Source: Vibrio cyclitrophicus (GTDB lineage: Bacteria > Pseudomonadota > Gammaproteobacteria > Enterobacterales > Vibrionaceae). Taken from it: a stretch of DNA of 64,000 nucleotides. The notes beneath the pieces were generated by a model, which worked only from the letters and a program-made list of their open reading frames with translations, was not told the DNA's origin and made no database searches. Both the position numbers and the translations under genes were made by a program. Positions 9,365 to 19,145 of the stretch are shown piece after piece; position 1 is the first letter of the stretch; each line of letters opens with the position of its first letter. Where the stretch lies: contig NZ_AP025480.1 of NCBI RefSeq assembly GCF_024347435.1, positions 2,852,001-2,916,000 on the forward strand. Reading direction: 5' to 3'.

Positions 9365-10189
9365 TCAATAACCACCCGCTTCAAAATCAGGTAAGAACTG
9401 CCCATTAGGCAAGCGGCGCACTTGAGTACTTACTGTGCCATCTTGATGTAATTCAATCTCTCTCCAACCCGGAGACAATGTATCAACGGCAAAGTCATCT
9501 GAATTAGGTTTGAATTGCACACAAGTCGACGGGGTTGCCATGACTTGCACACCATGATGATCTCGATTCATGTCTTGATGAACGTGGCCACACAGTACCG
9601 CTTTGACATTGGTATGCTGCTGAACCACATCCCAAAATTGATCCGCATCTTTTAGGTTATGTTGATCCAGCCATGCGCTGCCCACTAATAACGGGTGGTG
9701 GTGCAGTAAAACCAAGGTATTACGCTCAGGGAATTCGATCAATTTTTTTTCTAACAGATCAAGTTGTTGATCGCTTAGACGCCCATGAGGCACACCAACC
9801 ACTTGCGAGTCCAGCATCACCATCTGCCAGTTATCACCCAGTAAGACATGGTCAACGCACTGTATTTGAGGTGATGGTAAGACACTGCCCATATTAGGCT
9901 TGAAATCATGATTTCCTGGCAACCAATAACATGGCTTTTCCAGAGGTTGAATACCTGATTCAAATTTTTGATACGACTCAGCACTGTGATCTTGAGAGAT
10001 ATCACCCGTCGCCAAGATCGCCTCATAATCGAAGCCTTGGTTAACAATGCCATCAACTACAGCACGAAAGCTATCTTGAGTATTGATGCTTAATAAGCTG
10101 CCATTGCTCGGCGCAAACAAATGCGTGTCCGTTAGCTGTACAAGCTTAATACTGCTCTCATCAAATTTTGAAGTGTGTGATAATTCCAA
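9365..10189 (-). CDS. cpdA: 3',5'-cyclic-AMP phosphodiesterase CpdA
   Basis: Calcineurin-like metallophosphoesterase that hydrolyses cAMP and so tunes CRP control. Metal-binding motifs in order are QLTDTHLF, ATGDISQD, PGNHD, LLHHHP and GHVHQD. 274 aa matches E. coli CpdA (275). The only start giving a full-length protein is TTG at 10189, with a weak GGA upstream; no in-frame ATG precedes the first catalytic motif. It sits in the operon nudF-yqiB-cpdA-yqiA. Confidence 0.94.
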   Translation of the reverse strand: MELSHTSKFDESSIKLVQLTDTHLFAPSNGSLLSINTQDSFRAVVDGIVNQGFDYEAILATGDISQDHSAESYQKFESGIQPLEKPCYWLPGNHDFKPNMGSVLPSPQIQCVDHVLLGDNWQMVMLDSQVVGVPHGRLSDQQLDLLEKKLIEFPERNTLVLLHHHPLLVGSAWLDQHNLKDADQFWDVVQQHTNVKAVLCGHVHQDMNRDHHGVQVMATPSTCVQFKPNSDDFAVDTLSPGWREIELHQDGTVSTQVRRLPNGQFLPDFEAGGY

Positions 10190-10249
10190 AATACCAAATC
10201 CAGATACGTTACTGTTTAAACTTTAAAGTGTTTTTACAATGGGGCTCAA

Positions 10250-10690
10250 TTAAAAAGGAATTGGCGAACGGCTGATACCCGTTTTTAAACAAAACGTTAA
10301 CCATTCTCCAAGAAATTTGTTCAACTGAAATTTCTCATCCTTTTGCAGAAGCTTAGTGTTGGGATAGTCATATTTCGCTTTGACTCGTGAAAAATCCCCG
10401 CTAGCGCACACTTCTGCAACTCGAGCGTCGTGATATAGCCTGACAGACATTTTTGGCAAAGGAAACACTGGCGTCTCGTCACTCTGACATATGTCTATTA
10501 ATGTGGTGTATTTTGTGACCTCATTCACTGTCAATTGATACACCATATTAACGGCTTGGTAACAGCGAACATCACCAACCTCATGCCCTACCGGTAACAG
10601 AGCGTTAAGCTTGGCATAGTTAGTCTCGTAAACTCGCATCAGTTCAGCAAGATCAACATGATACGGTTTCTTGACTGCTATATTTGGCAT
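10250..10690 (-). CDS. yqiB: YqiB family protein (DUF1249)
   Basis: 146-residue soluble protein matching the DUF1249/YqiB family in length and position between nudF and cpdA. No catalytic motif is apparent, and its function is unknown. It begins 4 bases after the nudF stop, so it is probably coupled. It is almost always found in this gene cluster. Confidence 0.88.
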   Translation of the reverse strand: MPNIAVKKPYHVDLAELMRVYETNYAKLNALLPVGHEVGDVRCYQAVNMVYQLTVNEVTKYTTLIDICQSDETPVFPLPKMSVRLYHDARVAEVCASGDFSRVKAKYDYPNTKLLQKDEKFQLNKFLGEWLTFCLKTGISRSPIPF

Positions 10691-10694
10691 AACG

Positions 10695-11324
10695 TTAATC
10701 TATCCACTCTGACTGTAATTCTTGGTAGTTCAATTGTAGCCACTGCAGCGCAATAATTGTGGCCCCATTTTCAAACACACCCTCTTTTACTAACTGATAA
10801 GCCGCATCGCGAGTCATCACTTGTACGCGAATATCTTCACCTTCGTAATCTAAACCGTGTACACCTTTTGCTGTGGTTGCATCAACACAGCCAACAAAGA
10901 CGTCGAGCTTTTCTGAACAACCGCCAGATGAAGGGTAATACGAAGTGATAGGCAATACAGATCCGACTTCAACGCCCGCTTCTTCCATCGCTTCACGACG
11001 AGCAACATCTTGTGATGATTCGTTCGTATCAATGATCCCGGCCACAATTTCATATTGCCAAGGGTTCTCATGCTCTAGAGCGCCGACACGGATCTGTTCT
11101 ACGATCACCACTTCGTCACGAATAGGATCATAAGGTAACAAAGCGGCAGCATGACCACGTTCAAACATCTCGCGTTCTATAGGTTGGCTCCAGCCCCCCT
11201 CAAACAGCTTATGTTTAAATGTGTATTTAACCATTTTGAAAAAACCACGAAACAGCGTCTCTTTTGAGACTATTTCCACATCTTGAGGAGTAAACTCGTG
11301 TCGTTGATTATCATACTGTTGCAT
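10695..11324 (-). CDS. nudF: ADP-ribose pyrophosphatase NudF (Nudix hydrolase)
   Basis: Nudix hydrolase that cleaves ADP-ribose to AMP and ribose 5-phosphate. The Nudix box is visible as G-x5-E-x7-REAMEEAG. 209 aa is the family length. The frame extends to GTG 11336, but that GTG is part of the Shine-Dalgarno (GTGAGGT) that properly serves ATG 11324. First gene of a minus-strand cluster running towards parE, transcribed away from tolC. Confidence 0.94.
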   Translation of the reverse strand: MQQYDNQRHEFTPQDVEIVSKETLFRGFFKMVKYTFKHKLFEGGWSQPIEREMFERGHAAALLPYDPIRDEVVIVEQIRVGALEHENPWQYEIVAGIIDTNESSQDVARREAMEEAGVEVGSVLPITSYYPSSGGCSEKLDVFVGCVDATTAKGVHGLDYEGEDIRVQVMTRDAAYQLVKEGVFENGATIIALQWLQLNYQELQSEWID

Positions 11325-11551
11325 TTGGTACCTCACTAAGTGATCTTTATAGTTTACTCATTGTCCGAGTTAACTACCAAGGATAAGGTTCAACTTTTTG
11401 TATAAATTTTATAATTAAAGTTAAGTTTTGAAAAATAAATATTGCACAAGTGGACAGTTAAATGTAAAAAAGTGCAAAGTTTCGAGTAAATTACCATCAA
11501 ACTGGGTTAAACTCTTTCAGAGAAAATTCTATTAAAGGCAGGAATAGGAAA
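11325..11551. promoter_or_regulatory. Divergent nudF/tolC promoter region
   Basis: 227 bases between divergent genes, AT-rich in the middle (about 11390-11450). It must hold promoters for both nudF and tolC. I see no binding site I would name with confidence. Confidence 0.5.
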
Positions 11552-12880
11552 ATGAAAAAACTGCTTCCACTATTTATCAGTGCAGCAATTGGCAGCCTGA
11601 GTTCGTCAGCTTTCGCTGATACGCTAGCTGAAGTTTACGACCAAGCAAAACAGAACGATCCACAACTTCTTCGTTCAGCAGCGCAGCGCGATGCCGCTTT
11701 TGAAGCAGTAACGTCAAGCCGTAGCTCTTTATTACCGCAAATCAATTTGACAGCTGGGTACAACCTTACTCGTGGTGATACAGATTTCGATTCAGCATCG
11801 ACTCGCGATAATGACCAGAATGCTCTAACAGCTGGTATTAGCTTTTCTCAAGAACTATACCAACGTTCTTCTTGGATCACGCTAGATACAGCAGAAAAAA
11901 CAGCTCGTCAATCTGATTCAGCGTATGCAGCAGAGCAACAAGCTTTGATCCTGCGTGTAGCAACAGCATACTTCGAAGTACTGCGTGCTCAAGATAACCT
12001 AGAGTTCGTTCGTGCAGAAAAAGCAGCGGTTGCGCGCCAACTAGAACAAACAAAACAGCGCTTTGAAGTAGGTCTTTCAGCAATCACCGATGTACATGAT
12101 GCGCAAGCTCAATACGATGCCGTTTTAGCTGATGAAGTTTTAGCAGAGAACACTCTGATTAATAACTACGAAGGTCTACGTGAGATTACAGGTCAAGAAC
12201 ACTCTAACCTAAGCATCCTAGACACTGACCGTTTCTCAGCAAGCAAATCTTCTGAGTCTGCGATTGCACTGGTTGAACAAGCTGAGCAAAAAAACCTTAG
12301 TCTACTTGCTGCTCGTATCTCTCAAGACATAGCTAAAGACAACATTTCACTACAGAGCTCAGGTCATCTACCATCTCTAACTCTTGATGGTGGATACGAC
12401 TATACTGATATTGGTTCAAGTGCTACTTCTGACGGTACCACAAACAACTTCAATGTTGGCGTTAACTTAAATGTACCTCTATACACGGGTGGTAGCACAA
12501 CTTCTTTGACTAAACAGGCTGAATACAACTACGTTGCAGCAAGTGAAGATCTAGAAGCAACTTACCGTAGCGTTGTAAAAGACGTACGTGCCTTCAACAA
12601 CAACATCACAGCTTCTATTGGTGCTCTACGCGCTTACGAACAGTCTGTTGTTTCAGCTCAGTCTGCTCTAGAAGCAACAGAAGCTGGTTTTGATGTGGGT
12701 ACTCGTACTATCGTTGACGTACTAGATTCGACTCGCCGTCTATACGATGCGAACAAAAACCTTTCAGATGCTCGTTACAACTACATCCTAAGTGTTCTTC
12801 AGCTTCGTCAAGCGGTTGGTACACTAAGCGAACAAGACATCGTTGATGTAAACGCAGGTCTAAAAGTAGCAAGCAAGTAA
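11552..12880 (+). CDS. tolC: Outer membrane channel TolC
   Basis: Outer membrane exit duct for RND and ABC efflux pumps and type I secretion. Signal peptide of about 22 residues (cleavage after SSAFA), then two repeated OEP domains of coiled-coil helices with beta strands, as in TolC. 442 aa. AGGAAA lies just before the ATG. It is divergent from nudF and converges on hldE; its terminator is interrupted by IS copy 2. Probable outer membrane partner of the RND pump at 57-61.5 kb. Confidence 0.95.
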   Translation: MKKLLPLFISAAIGSLSSSAFADTLAEVYDQAKQNDPQLLRSAAQRDAAFEAVTSSRSSLLPQINLTAGYNLTRGDTDFDSASTRDNDQNALTAGISFSQELYQRSSWITLDTAEKTARQSDSAYAAEQQALILRVATAYFEVLRAQDNLEFVRAEKAAVARQLEQTKQRFEVGLSAITDVHDAQAQYDAVLADEVLAENTLINNYEGLREITGQEHSNLSILDTDRFSASKSSESAIALVEQAEQKNLSLLAARISQDIAKDNISLQSSGHLPSLTLDGGYDYTDIGSSATSDGTTNNFNVGVNLNVPLYTGGSTTSLTKQAEYNYVAASEDLEATYRSVVKDVRAFNNNITASIGALRAYEQSVVSAQSALEATEAGFDVGTRTIVDVLDSTRRLYDANKNLSDARYNYILSVLQLRQAVGTLSEQDIVDVNAGLKVASK

Positions 12881-12896
12881 TTCTTAAATCCTAGTT

Positions 12897-12918
12897 AAAG
12901 ACTCTAATCAAAGTCTTT
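12897..12918 (+). other. Small hairpin downstream of tolC
   Basis: AAAGACT (12897-12903) pairs with AGTCTTT (12912-12918) around an 8-base loop. It has no T-tract, so it is not a good terminator by itself; it may protect the tolC mRNA end. Confidence 0.35.
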
Positions 12919-12943
12919 AATAAAGCGACTAGATTACCGTTAC

Positions 12944-12963
12944 AAAAATGCCGCTCATTGAGC
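12944..12963 (+). terminator. Left part of the tolC/hldE terminator split by IS copy 2, with left target duplication
   Basis: AAAAATGCCGCT (12944-12955) is the left arm; the partner AGCGGCATTTTT lies at 14414-14425 beyond the IS. Positions 12953-12963 (GCTCATTGAGC) are the 11-bp left duplication. Without the IS this is a perfect 12-bp stem with loop CATTG and T-tracts on both strands, between convergent tolC and hldE. Confidence 0.88.
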
Positions 12964-12996
12964 TAACACTGATCATTTAAGCATTTTCCTGATCAG

Positions 12997-13024
12997 TTGA
13001 ACGATCCTACAGATGGTTAACAAT
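12997..13024 (+). promoter_or_regulatory. Candidate transposase promoter in IS copy 2
   Basis: TTGAAC (12997-13002) and AACAAT (13019-13024) are 16 bases apart, each 4/6 to consensus. Start would fall near 13031, at the end of the hairpin's 5' arm, so this RNA would lack a pairing partner for the Shine-Dalgarno. A GATC overlaps the spacer at 13003. In copy 1 the -35 reads TTGAAA. Confidence 0.4.
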
Positions 13025-13058
13025 ACCCTTAAGCACTTTTGTTTAAGGGTATTTTTTT
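13022..13058 (+). terminator. IS-internal terminator-like hairpin over the transposase ribosome site (copy 2)
   Basis: AATACCCTTAA (13022-13032) pairs with TTAAGGGTATT (13043-13053), and T runs to 13058, directly before ATG 13059. AAGGG (13045-13049), 9 bases from the ATG, is the only Shine-Dalgarno and sits in the 3' arm. It can terminate tolC read-through and mask transposase translation. Confidence 0.7.
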
Positions 13059-14396
13059 ATGTTGTCACACTGGTTAATCGATGTTGACGATTTTGCTAAT
13101 CCAGAATCTCTTTCTTTGTTCCAAAAAGACCTTCCGCTAGATTGGATAAACCAAGCTTTATCTGAAACGAACAAAGCGAGTATGCGCCGTAGAGAGTTAC
13201 CTGCCGAACTTGTTGCATGGTTAGTCGTTGGTATTGGTCTATATCGAGATAGACCAATTACTGATGTACTCGATAAACTCGACCTCAAATTGTCTAATTC
13301 ATTGGGTGAAACGATTGCACCTAGTGCAATTCCTCAGGCAAGAAAACGCCTCACCGCTAAACCTTTAGAGTCATTATTCTCAATTACAGCAAAGCACTGG
13401 ACACAGTCGGAAGATGCGGGTGATAAATGGAATGGTTTGAGCCTATTTTCAATTGATGGCACACAGTTTAGAACTCACGATAACCCAAGCTTAGCTGAGC
13501 ATTATCAATATGTTTACTACCGAAAAGACAGGCACACTGAATATCCAATCGTTCGAATGTGCGCACTCACATCACTACGGAGTCGGCTTATTCATGATGT
13601 GGCTTTTGGGGAAAGTTCTAAAGGTGAAATTAGCTATGCAAAAGATTTAATTTCATCAGCTGTCCCGAATTCATTGACCATTTTTGACCGTTGCTACCTG
13701 AGCGCAGAGCTTATGCTTAACTGGCAACAAGAACATGGAACAAGCCACTGGATGACGCCAATAAAGTCGAATGTGAAATATAAAATCATCGAGCAACTCG
13801 ATGATGATGGGCGAGATCTGATTGTAGAGATGAAAGTCTCTCCACAAGCTAGAAAGCAAGACCCGAGCCTCCCGGAAACGTGGAAAGCTCGGCTGGCTCT
13901 ATACCCCGATGATGGTGAACAACAACCCAATCATATACAAGGGCTGCTGACTTCTCTAACAGATAGCAAATACAGTTTAAAATCATTATTAGACGTGTAC
14001 TTCGAAAGGTGGGAAATCGAGAATAGTTATGGCGAGATTAAGCATGACATGCTTGAAGATGAAATTCTGCTCCGCAGTCAATCTGTAGAGGGTGTAAAGC
14101 AAGAGATATGGGGTATCCTTATCGCGTATAACTTAATCCGTCTGGAGATTAGCCGAATAGCAAAAGAGGCTGAAGTCTCACCACTTAGGATAAGCTTTAC
14201 GATGGCACTTCGAGATATTCAAGATGAGCTAATGTGGTGTGCTATCGCCTCCCCAGGTTCGGTTCCCAAAAAGCTGCGAGCTATGAGAGAACGAGTGAAA
14301 CGTTATATTTTGCCCGAAAAACAAAAACGGCCCAAAGATAGGACCGTTCGTTTTAGTAAGACTCGCTACACTGTGCGATCTAAACACCTTAAATGA
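13059..14396 (+). CDS. IS4-family DDE transposase (copy 2)
   Basis: Intact 445-residue transposase with the same catalytic residues as copy 1 (Asp133, Asp210, Glu321 and YREK at 314/317/321/328). It differs at residues 46 (Glu) and 53 (Ala). The ATG directly follows the T-run of the internal hairpin. The stop codon lies within the right terminal repeat, where AACACCT and AGGTGTT could form a short hairpin. Confidence 0.95.
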   Translation: MLSHWLIDVDDFANPESLSLFQKDLPLDWINQALSETNKASMRRRELPAELVAWLVVGIGLYRDRPITDVLDKLDLKLSNSLGETIAPSAIPQARKRLTAKPLESLFSITAKHWTQSEDAGDKWNGLSLFSIDGTQFRTHDNPSLAEHYQYVYYRKDRHTEYPIVRMCALTSLRSRLIHDVAFGESSKGEISYAKDLISSAVPNSLTIFDRCYLSAELMLNWQQEHGTSHWMTPIKSNVKYKIIEQLDDDGRDLIVEMKVSPQARKQDPSLPETWKARLALYPDDGEQQPNHIQGLLTSLTDSKYSLKSLLDVYFERWEIENSYGEIKHDMLEDEILLRSQSVEGVKQEIWGILIAYNLIRLEISRIAKEAEVSPLRISFTMALRDIQDELMWCAIASPGSVPKKLRAMRERVKRYILPEKQKRPKDRTVRFSKTRYTVRSKHLK

Positions 14397-14405
14397 TAGG
14401 TGTTG

Positions 14406-14425
14406 GCTCATTGAGCGGCATTTTT
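14406..14425 (+). terminator. Right part of the tolC/hldE terminator split by IS copy 2, with right target duplication
   Basis: The second copy of GCTCATTGAGC (14406-14416) runs into the arm AGCGGCATTTTT (14414-14425). A weak GCTC/GAGC mini-hairpin is all that remains locally. hldE on the minus strand ends at 14501 and has lost its terminator here. Confidence 0.88.
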
Positions 14426-14500
14426 ATTATCTATCAAAAGTTAGATTTACAATCTGACTATGAGCTTGAGGCTAAAGGTTTTATACTCGAAGGCGAAGGG

Positions 14501-15931
14501 TTAACCTCGACCACCTTTAATCGCTTTGATAATTTCAGTTGTAGAGCAACCATCTTCAAAGTTAAGTACTTTAACTTCGCCACCAGCCGCAATCACTTCC
14601 GCACCGCCAGCAATATCTTCAGGTTTATAATCCCCACCTTTCACCAAAATGCTTGGCAATACTTCAGAGATCAAACGTTGAGGCGTATCTTCAGAAAACG
14701 GAACAACCCAATCAACCGCACCTAAACCAGCCAATACCGCCATACGACGATCGGTTGGATTCACTGGGCGACCTGGGCCTTTCAAGCGTTTCACTGACTC
14801 ATCAGTATTAACGGCAACGATCAAACGGTCACCCAACTCAGCGGCATGGTTCATGTAAGAAACATGTCCGGCATGCAGAATATCAAAGCAACCATTAGTC
14901 ATAACCACTTTCTCACCTTTCGCACGAGCACGTTTCACCGCTTCAACTAATGCCGCTTCAGAGATCACGCCGTAATCGGTATCTTGGCTTCCATGAATCG
15001 CTTCCGCTAACTCAATTGTAGACAGTGTCGATGTACCAAGTTTGCCAACTACCACACCAGCCGCCGCATTCGCGAGTGCACACGCTTCATCTAGAGGTTT
15101 GCCCGCAGCCACCGAAGCAGCCAATACTGAGATAACCGTATCGCCCGCACCGGTCACGTCATACACTTCTTTCGCTTGAGTCGGCAAATGGAATGGCGCC
15201 TGCCCTTTACGAAGTAAGGTCATGCCATGCTCACTACGAGTCACTAACAAGGCTTCAAAGTCGTATTTTTCGATTAAGGCGATGCCTTTCTCGATAAGAT
15301 CTTCTTCCGATTTAACCTTACCTGCAACCAACTCGAACTCAGACATATTTGGCGTAAGCAAAGTCGCACCACGGTAGCGTTCTAAATCAGCACCTTTCGG
15401 GTCGATAAATACCGGAACCTTTGCCGCACGAGCTTTTTGAATAAAACTTTGCACATGCTCTAACGCACCTTTCGCGTAATCAGAAAGAATGACCGAACGT
15501 ACATTTGGAAGCGCTTGCTCCATGCGAGACAAAATAAGCTCAGGGTCTGTATTCTCAAACTTGTCTTCAAAATCAAGACGGATCAGCTGCTGACCACGGC
15601 TCATTACACGCAATTTAGTAATGGTTGGGTAATCTTCTAACTCAACGAAATCACATTTAACCTTTAGTGCGCCTAAGGTATTTTTTAACACCTCAGCAGG
15701 CTCATCTTTGCCAGTTAAACCAACAACATGAGCGTGACCACCGAGAGACGCAATATTCATTGCTACGTTGGCAGCACCACCTGGACGCTCTTCGTTATTT
15801 TCTACTTTAACAATGGGCACAGGTGCTTCAGGTGAAATACGGCCAGTTGGGCCATACCAGTAACGATCAAGCATGACGTCACCGACAATAAGAACACCTG
15901 ATTGGCTGTAGTCAGGTAGAATTGGTTTCAT
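14501..15931 (-). CDS. hldE: Bifunctional heptose 7-phosphate kinase / heptose 1-phosphate adenylyltransferase
   Basis: Makes ADP-heptose for the LPS inner core. The N-terminal ribokinase-like domain (about 1-318) has [15 protein letters not shown] and the PfkB signature DVTGAGDTV; the C-terminal nucleotidyltransferase domain (about 345-476) has [12 protein letters not shown]. 476 aa equals the usual length. It lies 121 bases after glnE on the same strand and converges on tolC. Its former terminator was the hairpin now split by IS copy 2. Confidence 0.97.
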   Translation of the reverse strand: MKPILPDYSQSGVLIVGDVMLDRYWYGPTGRISPEAPVPIVKVENNEERPGGAANVAMNIASLGGHAHVVGLTGKDEPAEVLKNTLGALKVKCDFVELEDYPTITKLRVMSRGQQLIRLDFEDKFENTDPELILSRMEQALPNVRSVILSDYAKGALEHVQSFIQKARAAKVPVFIDPKGADLERYRGATLLTPNMSEFELVAGKVKSEEDLIEKGIALIEKYDFEALLVTRSEHGMTLLRKGQAPFHLPTQAKEVYDVTGAGDTVISVLAASVAAGKPLDEACALANAAAGVVVGKLGTSTLSTIELAEAIHGSQDTDYGVISEAALVEAVKRARAKGEKVVMTNGCFDILHAGHVSYMNHAAELGDRLIVAVNTDESVKRLKGPGRPVNPTDRRMAVLAGLGAVDWVVPFSEDTPQRLISEVLPSILVKGGDYKPEDIAGGAEVIAAGGEVKVLNFEDGCSTTEIIKAIKGGRG

Positions 15932-16052
15932 TATTGATCTCCAAAAATCAAATCTGGCTAGAGTCTAGCACACTGATTACAGTGGCTAAACTATAGATAA
16001 ATGGGTAAAAGCTTATCAAGATAGACACAGCAGCCACTACGCAATGGCTGGG

Positions 16053-18902
16053 TTACGCTTCCATCCACTGCTTCCATGCTTGCACGACATGCTCTCTTTC
16101 CATTTCAAACTTATCGATCGCCACATCCGCATCAAGGTTAAGTAGATTACGGTGGTGGATTTCATCCCTTAATGTGGTGTACGCATTGGTCAATGCCATA
16201 CCTTGTTGCTCGTCCATTATTCCTTGCGACAACAAGCTTTCAAAGATTCTCACATTGTCACACCAACGAGTAAGCTTAGGTTTCTCGTTGCTGTATCTAA
16301 GTACTAAATATTGCGCCAAAAACTCAATATCAGTGATACCACCAGCATCTTGTTTCAGCATGAACCGGTCGACTTTTTTGCCACCTAAATGACCACGCAT
16401 TTTTTCACGCATATCGACAACTGACTTTTTGAGTGTTGCCTCATCTCGTGGCAAGCACAAAACCTCATGCCGAGTTTTGTTAAACGCAGATGCCAATAAG
16501 TCATCACCGTAAATCATACGAGCACGAGTTAGCGCTTGGTGCTCCCATGTCCACGCGTCATTGTGCTGATACTCATCAAAAGCATCTGTAGGGCTCACAA
16601 GCAAGCCAGAGACACCTGAAGGTCGTAGGCGAGTATCGACCTCGTATAAAATTCCAGAAGCCGTTCTGGTCGAGAAAATATGAATAATTCGCTGCGCCAA
16701 CCTTAGGTAAAACTGGCGTCCATCTATCTCTTTTTTGCCATCAGTATAGATGTGTACCGGGCAATCGTGTATGAACACAATATCGAGGTCGGAGTTGTAT
16801 CCAAGCTCCCAACCACCAACTTTTCCATAACCAACCACCGCAAAACCACGCCCTTCGCGATCTTTGACATGGGTAGGTTCGCCAAACTTAGCCGAGACCT
16901 GCAACCAAGCTTGGTTAACACCAGCTTCTACTATCGCTTCAGCCAAATACGTCAGGTGATCACTGACCTTCATCACCGGAAGCACACCTGCAATATCAGC
17001 CGCTGCGATACGGAGAATGCAAGTCTGCTTAAACTGACGCAGACCTTCCATCTGCTGCTCCATATCATCTTCTGGGATACGAGCAAGGTAATCACGCAGC
17101 TCCGTCTTGTAAGATTCCAATGGCACAGGGTTATAAAGTTGCTGAGGATCGATAAGTTCATCCAGCAGAATAGGATAGCGACCCAATTGTTCCGAGATCA
17201 TCGGGCTTGCTGTACATAAGCGAACTAACTGAGTCAGCGCTGCTGGGTGTTCATCCAATAGCTCAAGGTAAGTGGTACGCGTCACTATTTTTTGCAGTAA
17301 ATGTAGCACTCGCGACAAACCAAACTCGGCGTCTTTATTCGTATATAAAGCTTGAAATACTTTAGGCATTAAACGATTCAGGACTTCCCGCCCACGAGGG
17401 CCAAGGGTCTTTTTAGCCAAATCGGCTTTAAACTGAATGATCGTTTTCGCCGCATCAGGCGGGCTCGCGACCGCAATATCGTGTTCCAACACGTGCTCAA
17501 TTACATCGGGTTTATGGGCCATATCCCACAACTCGCTAAAGTGGCTCGCGATTGGGTTCGCATCTTCTTCATCGACCCCAATCAAGTCTTCAAATACCGT
17601 ATGTACATTTGCCATATGAGCACGGGTCGCATCAATCAAACCATCCCAATCGGAAAACTGCATGGCGACGGCTAGCTGTAACTGTTCGAATTCACCATCG
17701 GGTAGGGTTTGAGTTTGCTTATCGGCCATCGCTTGTAATAGGTTTTCTAGGCGGCGTAAAAACAGGTAAGCTTCACGTAAATGTCCCACCTCTTGAGCTT
17801 CCAGAAGGTTAAGTGACTCAATCGCACTCAAGGTTTCTAATAATCCTCGGCCACGAAGGCTTGGTTCACGTCCACCACGAATCAATTGGAAGACTTGGGC
17901 TATAAACTCAACTTCGCGAATACCACCAGAACCAAGCTTGATATTGTTTGAAAGGCCACGGCGGCGTACTTCGCTGCTGATCATTGATTTCATACGGCGC
18001 AGAGATTGAATCGCACTGAAATCGATATAACGACGGAACACAAATGGACGCAACATTTGGCGAAGCTCTTGGTATTCAGGGTACATTTCGCTGCCCATCA
18101 CCCGTGCTTTCACCATCGCGTAGCGTTCCCAATCACGACCTTGTTCTTGGTAGTAATCTTCCAAAGCCGCGTAACTCATGACCAATGGGCCACTCTCACC
18201 AAACGGGCGAAGGCGCATGTCGACTCGGTAACAGAATCCATCAAAGGTTTGTTGATCCAACGCTTTGATAATACGTTGCCCTAAACGCGTGAAAAATTGC
18301 GCGTTGGCAATGCTGCGTCTTGCTCCTTGGGTTTCGCCATTCTCAGGGTAGGTAAAAATCAGATCGATATCAGAAGAGAAGTTAAGCTCACCACCACCGA
18401 GCTTGCCCATGCCAATGATCAACATTGGCTGCGCTTCACCTTGCTCATTGCAAGGTGTACCCCACTCTTCACAACAAATATCGTACTGCCATTGGTAGGT
18501 TTCGAAGATCATCGCCTCAGCCAACATCGATAGATGGTTTAGACTCTGCTCTAGCTCCCACGCCCCCATAAAATCGCGCCACGCAATGTAGGTCATTTCT
18601 CGATTACGGAATTGGCGTAACACACGTTGGCCACTCATTTCATCCGTGCAACCAGAAAGCAACTCGGCCAATCGCTCACGATACCCTTCAGCACGATCTT
18701 CGCATGCCAACATATCAGGTAAAGTACTGGATAGTATCGTGTCTCGTTGTAAGCAATCACCCACAAAACAACTCAAGCCCAATACACGCTTAAGATCGTC
18801 AATAAGTGGCTCGGGCCAAGTACTAATAGCTTGACTTTGGTGCTCTAACAATTGCTCAAAAGCAGACTGGGAATGAGTGACGATTTGAGGAGGCAATGGC
18901 AT
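16053..18902 (-). CDS. glnE: Bifunctional glutamine synthetase adenylyltransferase/deadenylylase
   Basis: Covalently inactivates (AMP addition) and reactivates glutamine synthetase under control of PII. Two nucleotidyltransferase cores are visible: [20 protein letters not shown] in the N half (deadenylylase) and [20 protein letters not shown] in the C half (adenylylase), each followed by a helical domain. 949 aa is normal. glnE-hldE adjacency is typical of gamma-proteobacteria. Confidence 0.97.
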   Translation of the reverse strand: MPLPPQIVTHSQSAFEQLLEHQSQAISTWPEPLIDDLKRVLGLSCFVGDCLQRDTILSSTLPDMLACEDRAEGYRERLAELLSGCTDEMSGQRVLRQFRNREMTYIAWRDFMGAWELEQSLNHLSMLAEAMIFETYQWQYDICCEEWGTPCNEQGEAQPMLIIGMGKLGGGELNFSSDIDLIFTYPENGETQGARRSIANAQFFTRLGQRIIKALDQQTFDGFCYRVDMRLRPFGESGPLVMSYAALEDYYQEQGRDWERYAMVKARVMGSEMYPEYQELRQMLRPFVFRRYIDFSAIQSLRRMKSMISSEVRRRGLSNNIKLGSGGIREVEFIAQVFQLIRGGREPSLRGRGLLETLSAIESLNLLEAQEVGHLREAYLFLRRLENLLQAMADKQTQTLPDGEFEQLQLAVAMQFSDWDGLIDATRAHMANVHTVFEDLIGVDEEDANPIASHFSELWDMAHKPDVIEHVLEHDIAVASPPDAAKTIIQFKADLAKKTLGPRGREVLNRLMPKVFQALYTNKDAEFGLSRVLHLLQKIVTRTTYLELLDEHPAALTQLVRLCTASPMISEQLGRYPILLDELIDPQQLYNPVPLESYKTELRDYLARIPEDDMEQQMEGLRQFKQTCILRIAAADIAGVLPVMKVSDHLTYLAEAIVEAGVNQAWLQVSAKFGEPTHVKDREGRGFAVVGYGKVGGWELGYNSDLDIVFIHDCPVHIYTDGKKEIDGRQFYLRLAQRIIHIFSTRTASGILYEVDTRLRPSGVSGLLVSPTDAFDEYQHNDAWTWEHQALTRARMIYGDDLLASAFNKTRHEVLCLPRDEATLKKSVVDMREKMRGHLGGKKVDRFMLKQDAGGITDIEFLAQYLVLRYSNEKPKLTRWCDNVRIFESLLSQGIMDEQQGMALTNAYTTLRDEIHHRNLLNLDADVAIDKFEMEREHVVQAWKQWMEA

Positions 18903-19027
18903 GTTTCTTCCTTGTGTTAGCTGCGAGCCGAAAAATCAGTTTTGTTTTTAATAAAGAGTTCTAGTAGACGAGTTTCAATGACTGTTTAGAAAAACAAAAG
19001 TAAGTTATACCAAAGTTACGCCAATAA

Positions 19028-19060
19028 AAAACGCCCACATTAGCAATGTGGGCGTTTTAT
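19028..19060 (-). terminator. Terminator after the chemotaxis receptor gene
   Basis: AAAACGCCCACATT (19028-19041) pairs perfectly with AATGTGGGCGTTTT (19045-19058) around AGC. T-runs are present on both strands. It lies between the receptor stop (19146) and the glnE start (18902), both on the minus strand, so it ends the receptor transcript. Confidence 0.88.
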
Positions 19061-19145
19061 CAGTTAACTTATCGAGTAGTGCCTTCGTCTATCGTAATAA
19101 ACCTCTAGGGATATCCCCCTGAGAACAAAGGCTAGAACCTAAAAT

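Larger units (their letters stand above)
12964..14405 (+). mobile_element. IS4-family insertion sequence, copy 2 (1442 bp)
   Basis: Same element as copy 1, opposite orientation. The 11-bp duplication GCTCATTGAGC lies at 12953-12963 and 14406-14416. The left end begins TAACACTGATCATTTAAGC; the right end is CTTAAATGATAGGTGTTG. Near the transposase end there are three GATC sites (12971, 12991, 13003), a candidate promoter and a terminator-like hairpin. Confidence 0.95.

Noticed and set aside
2850..14405. Composite transposon carrying parC to tolC
   Set aside because: Each IS has its own matching 11-bp duplication and restores a separate terminator, and the enclosed genes are in normal Vibrio order. 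So these are two independent insertions, not one composite insertion.
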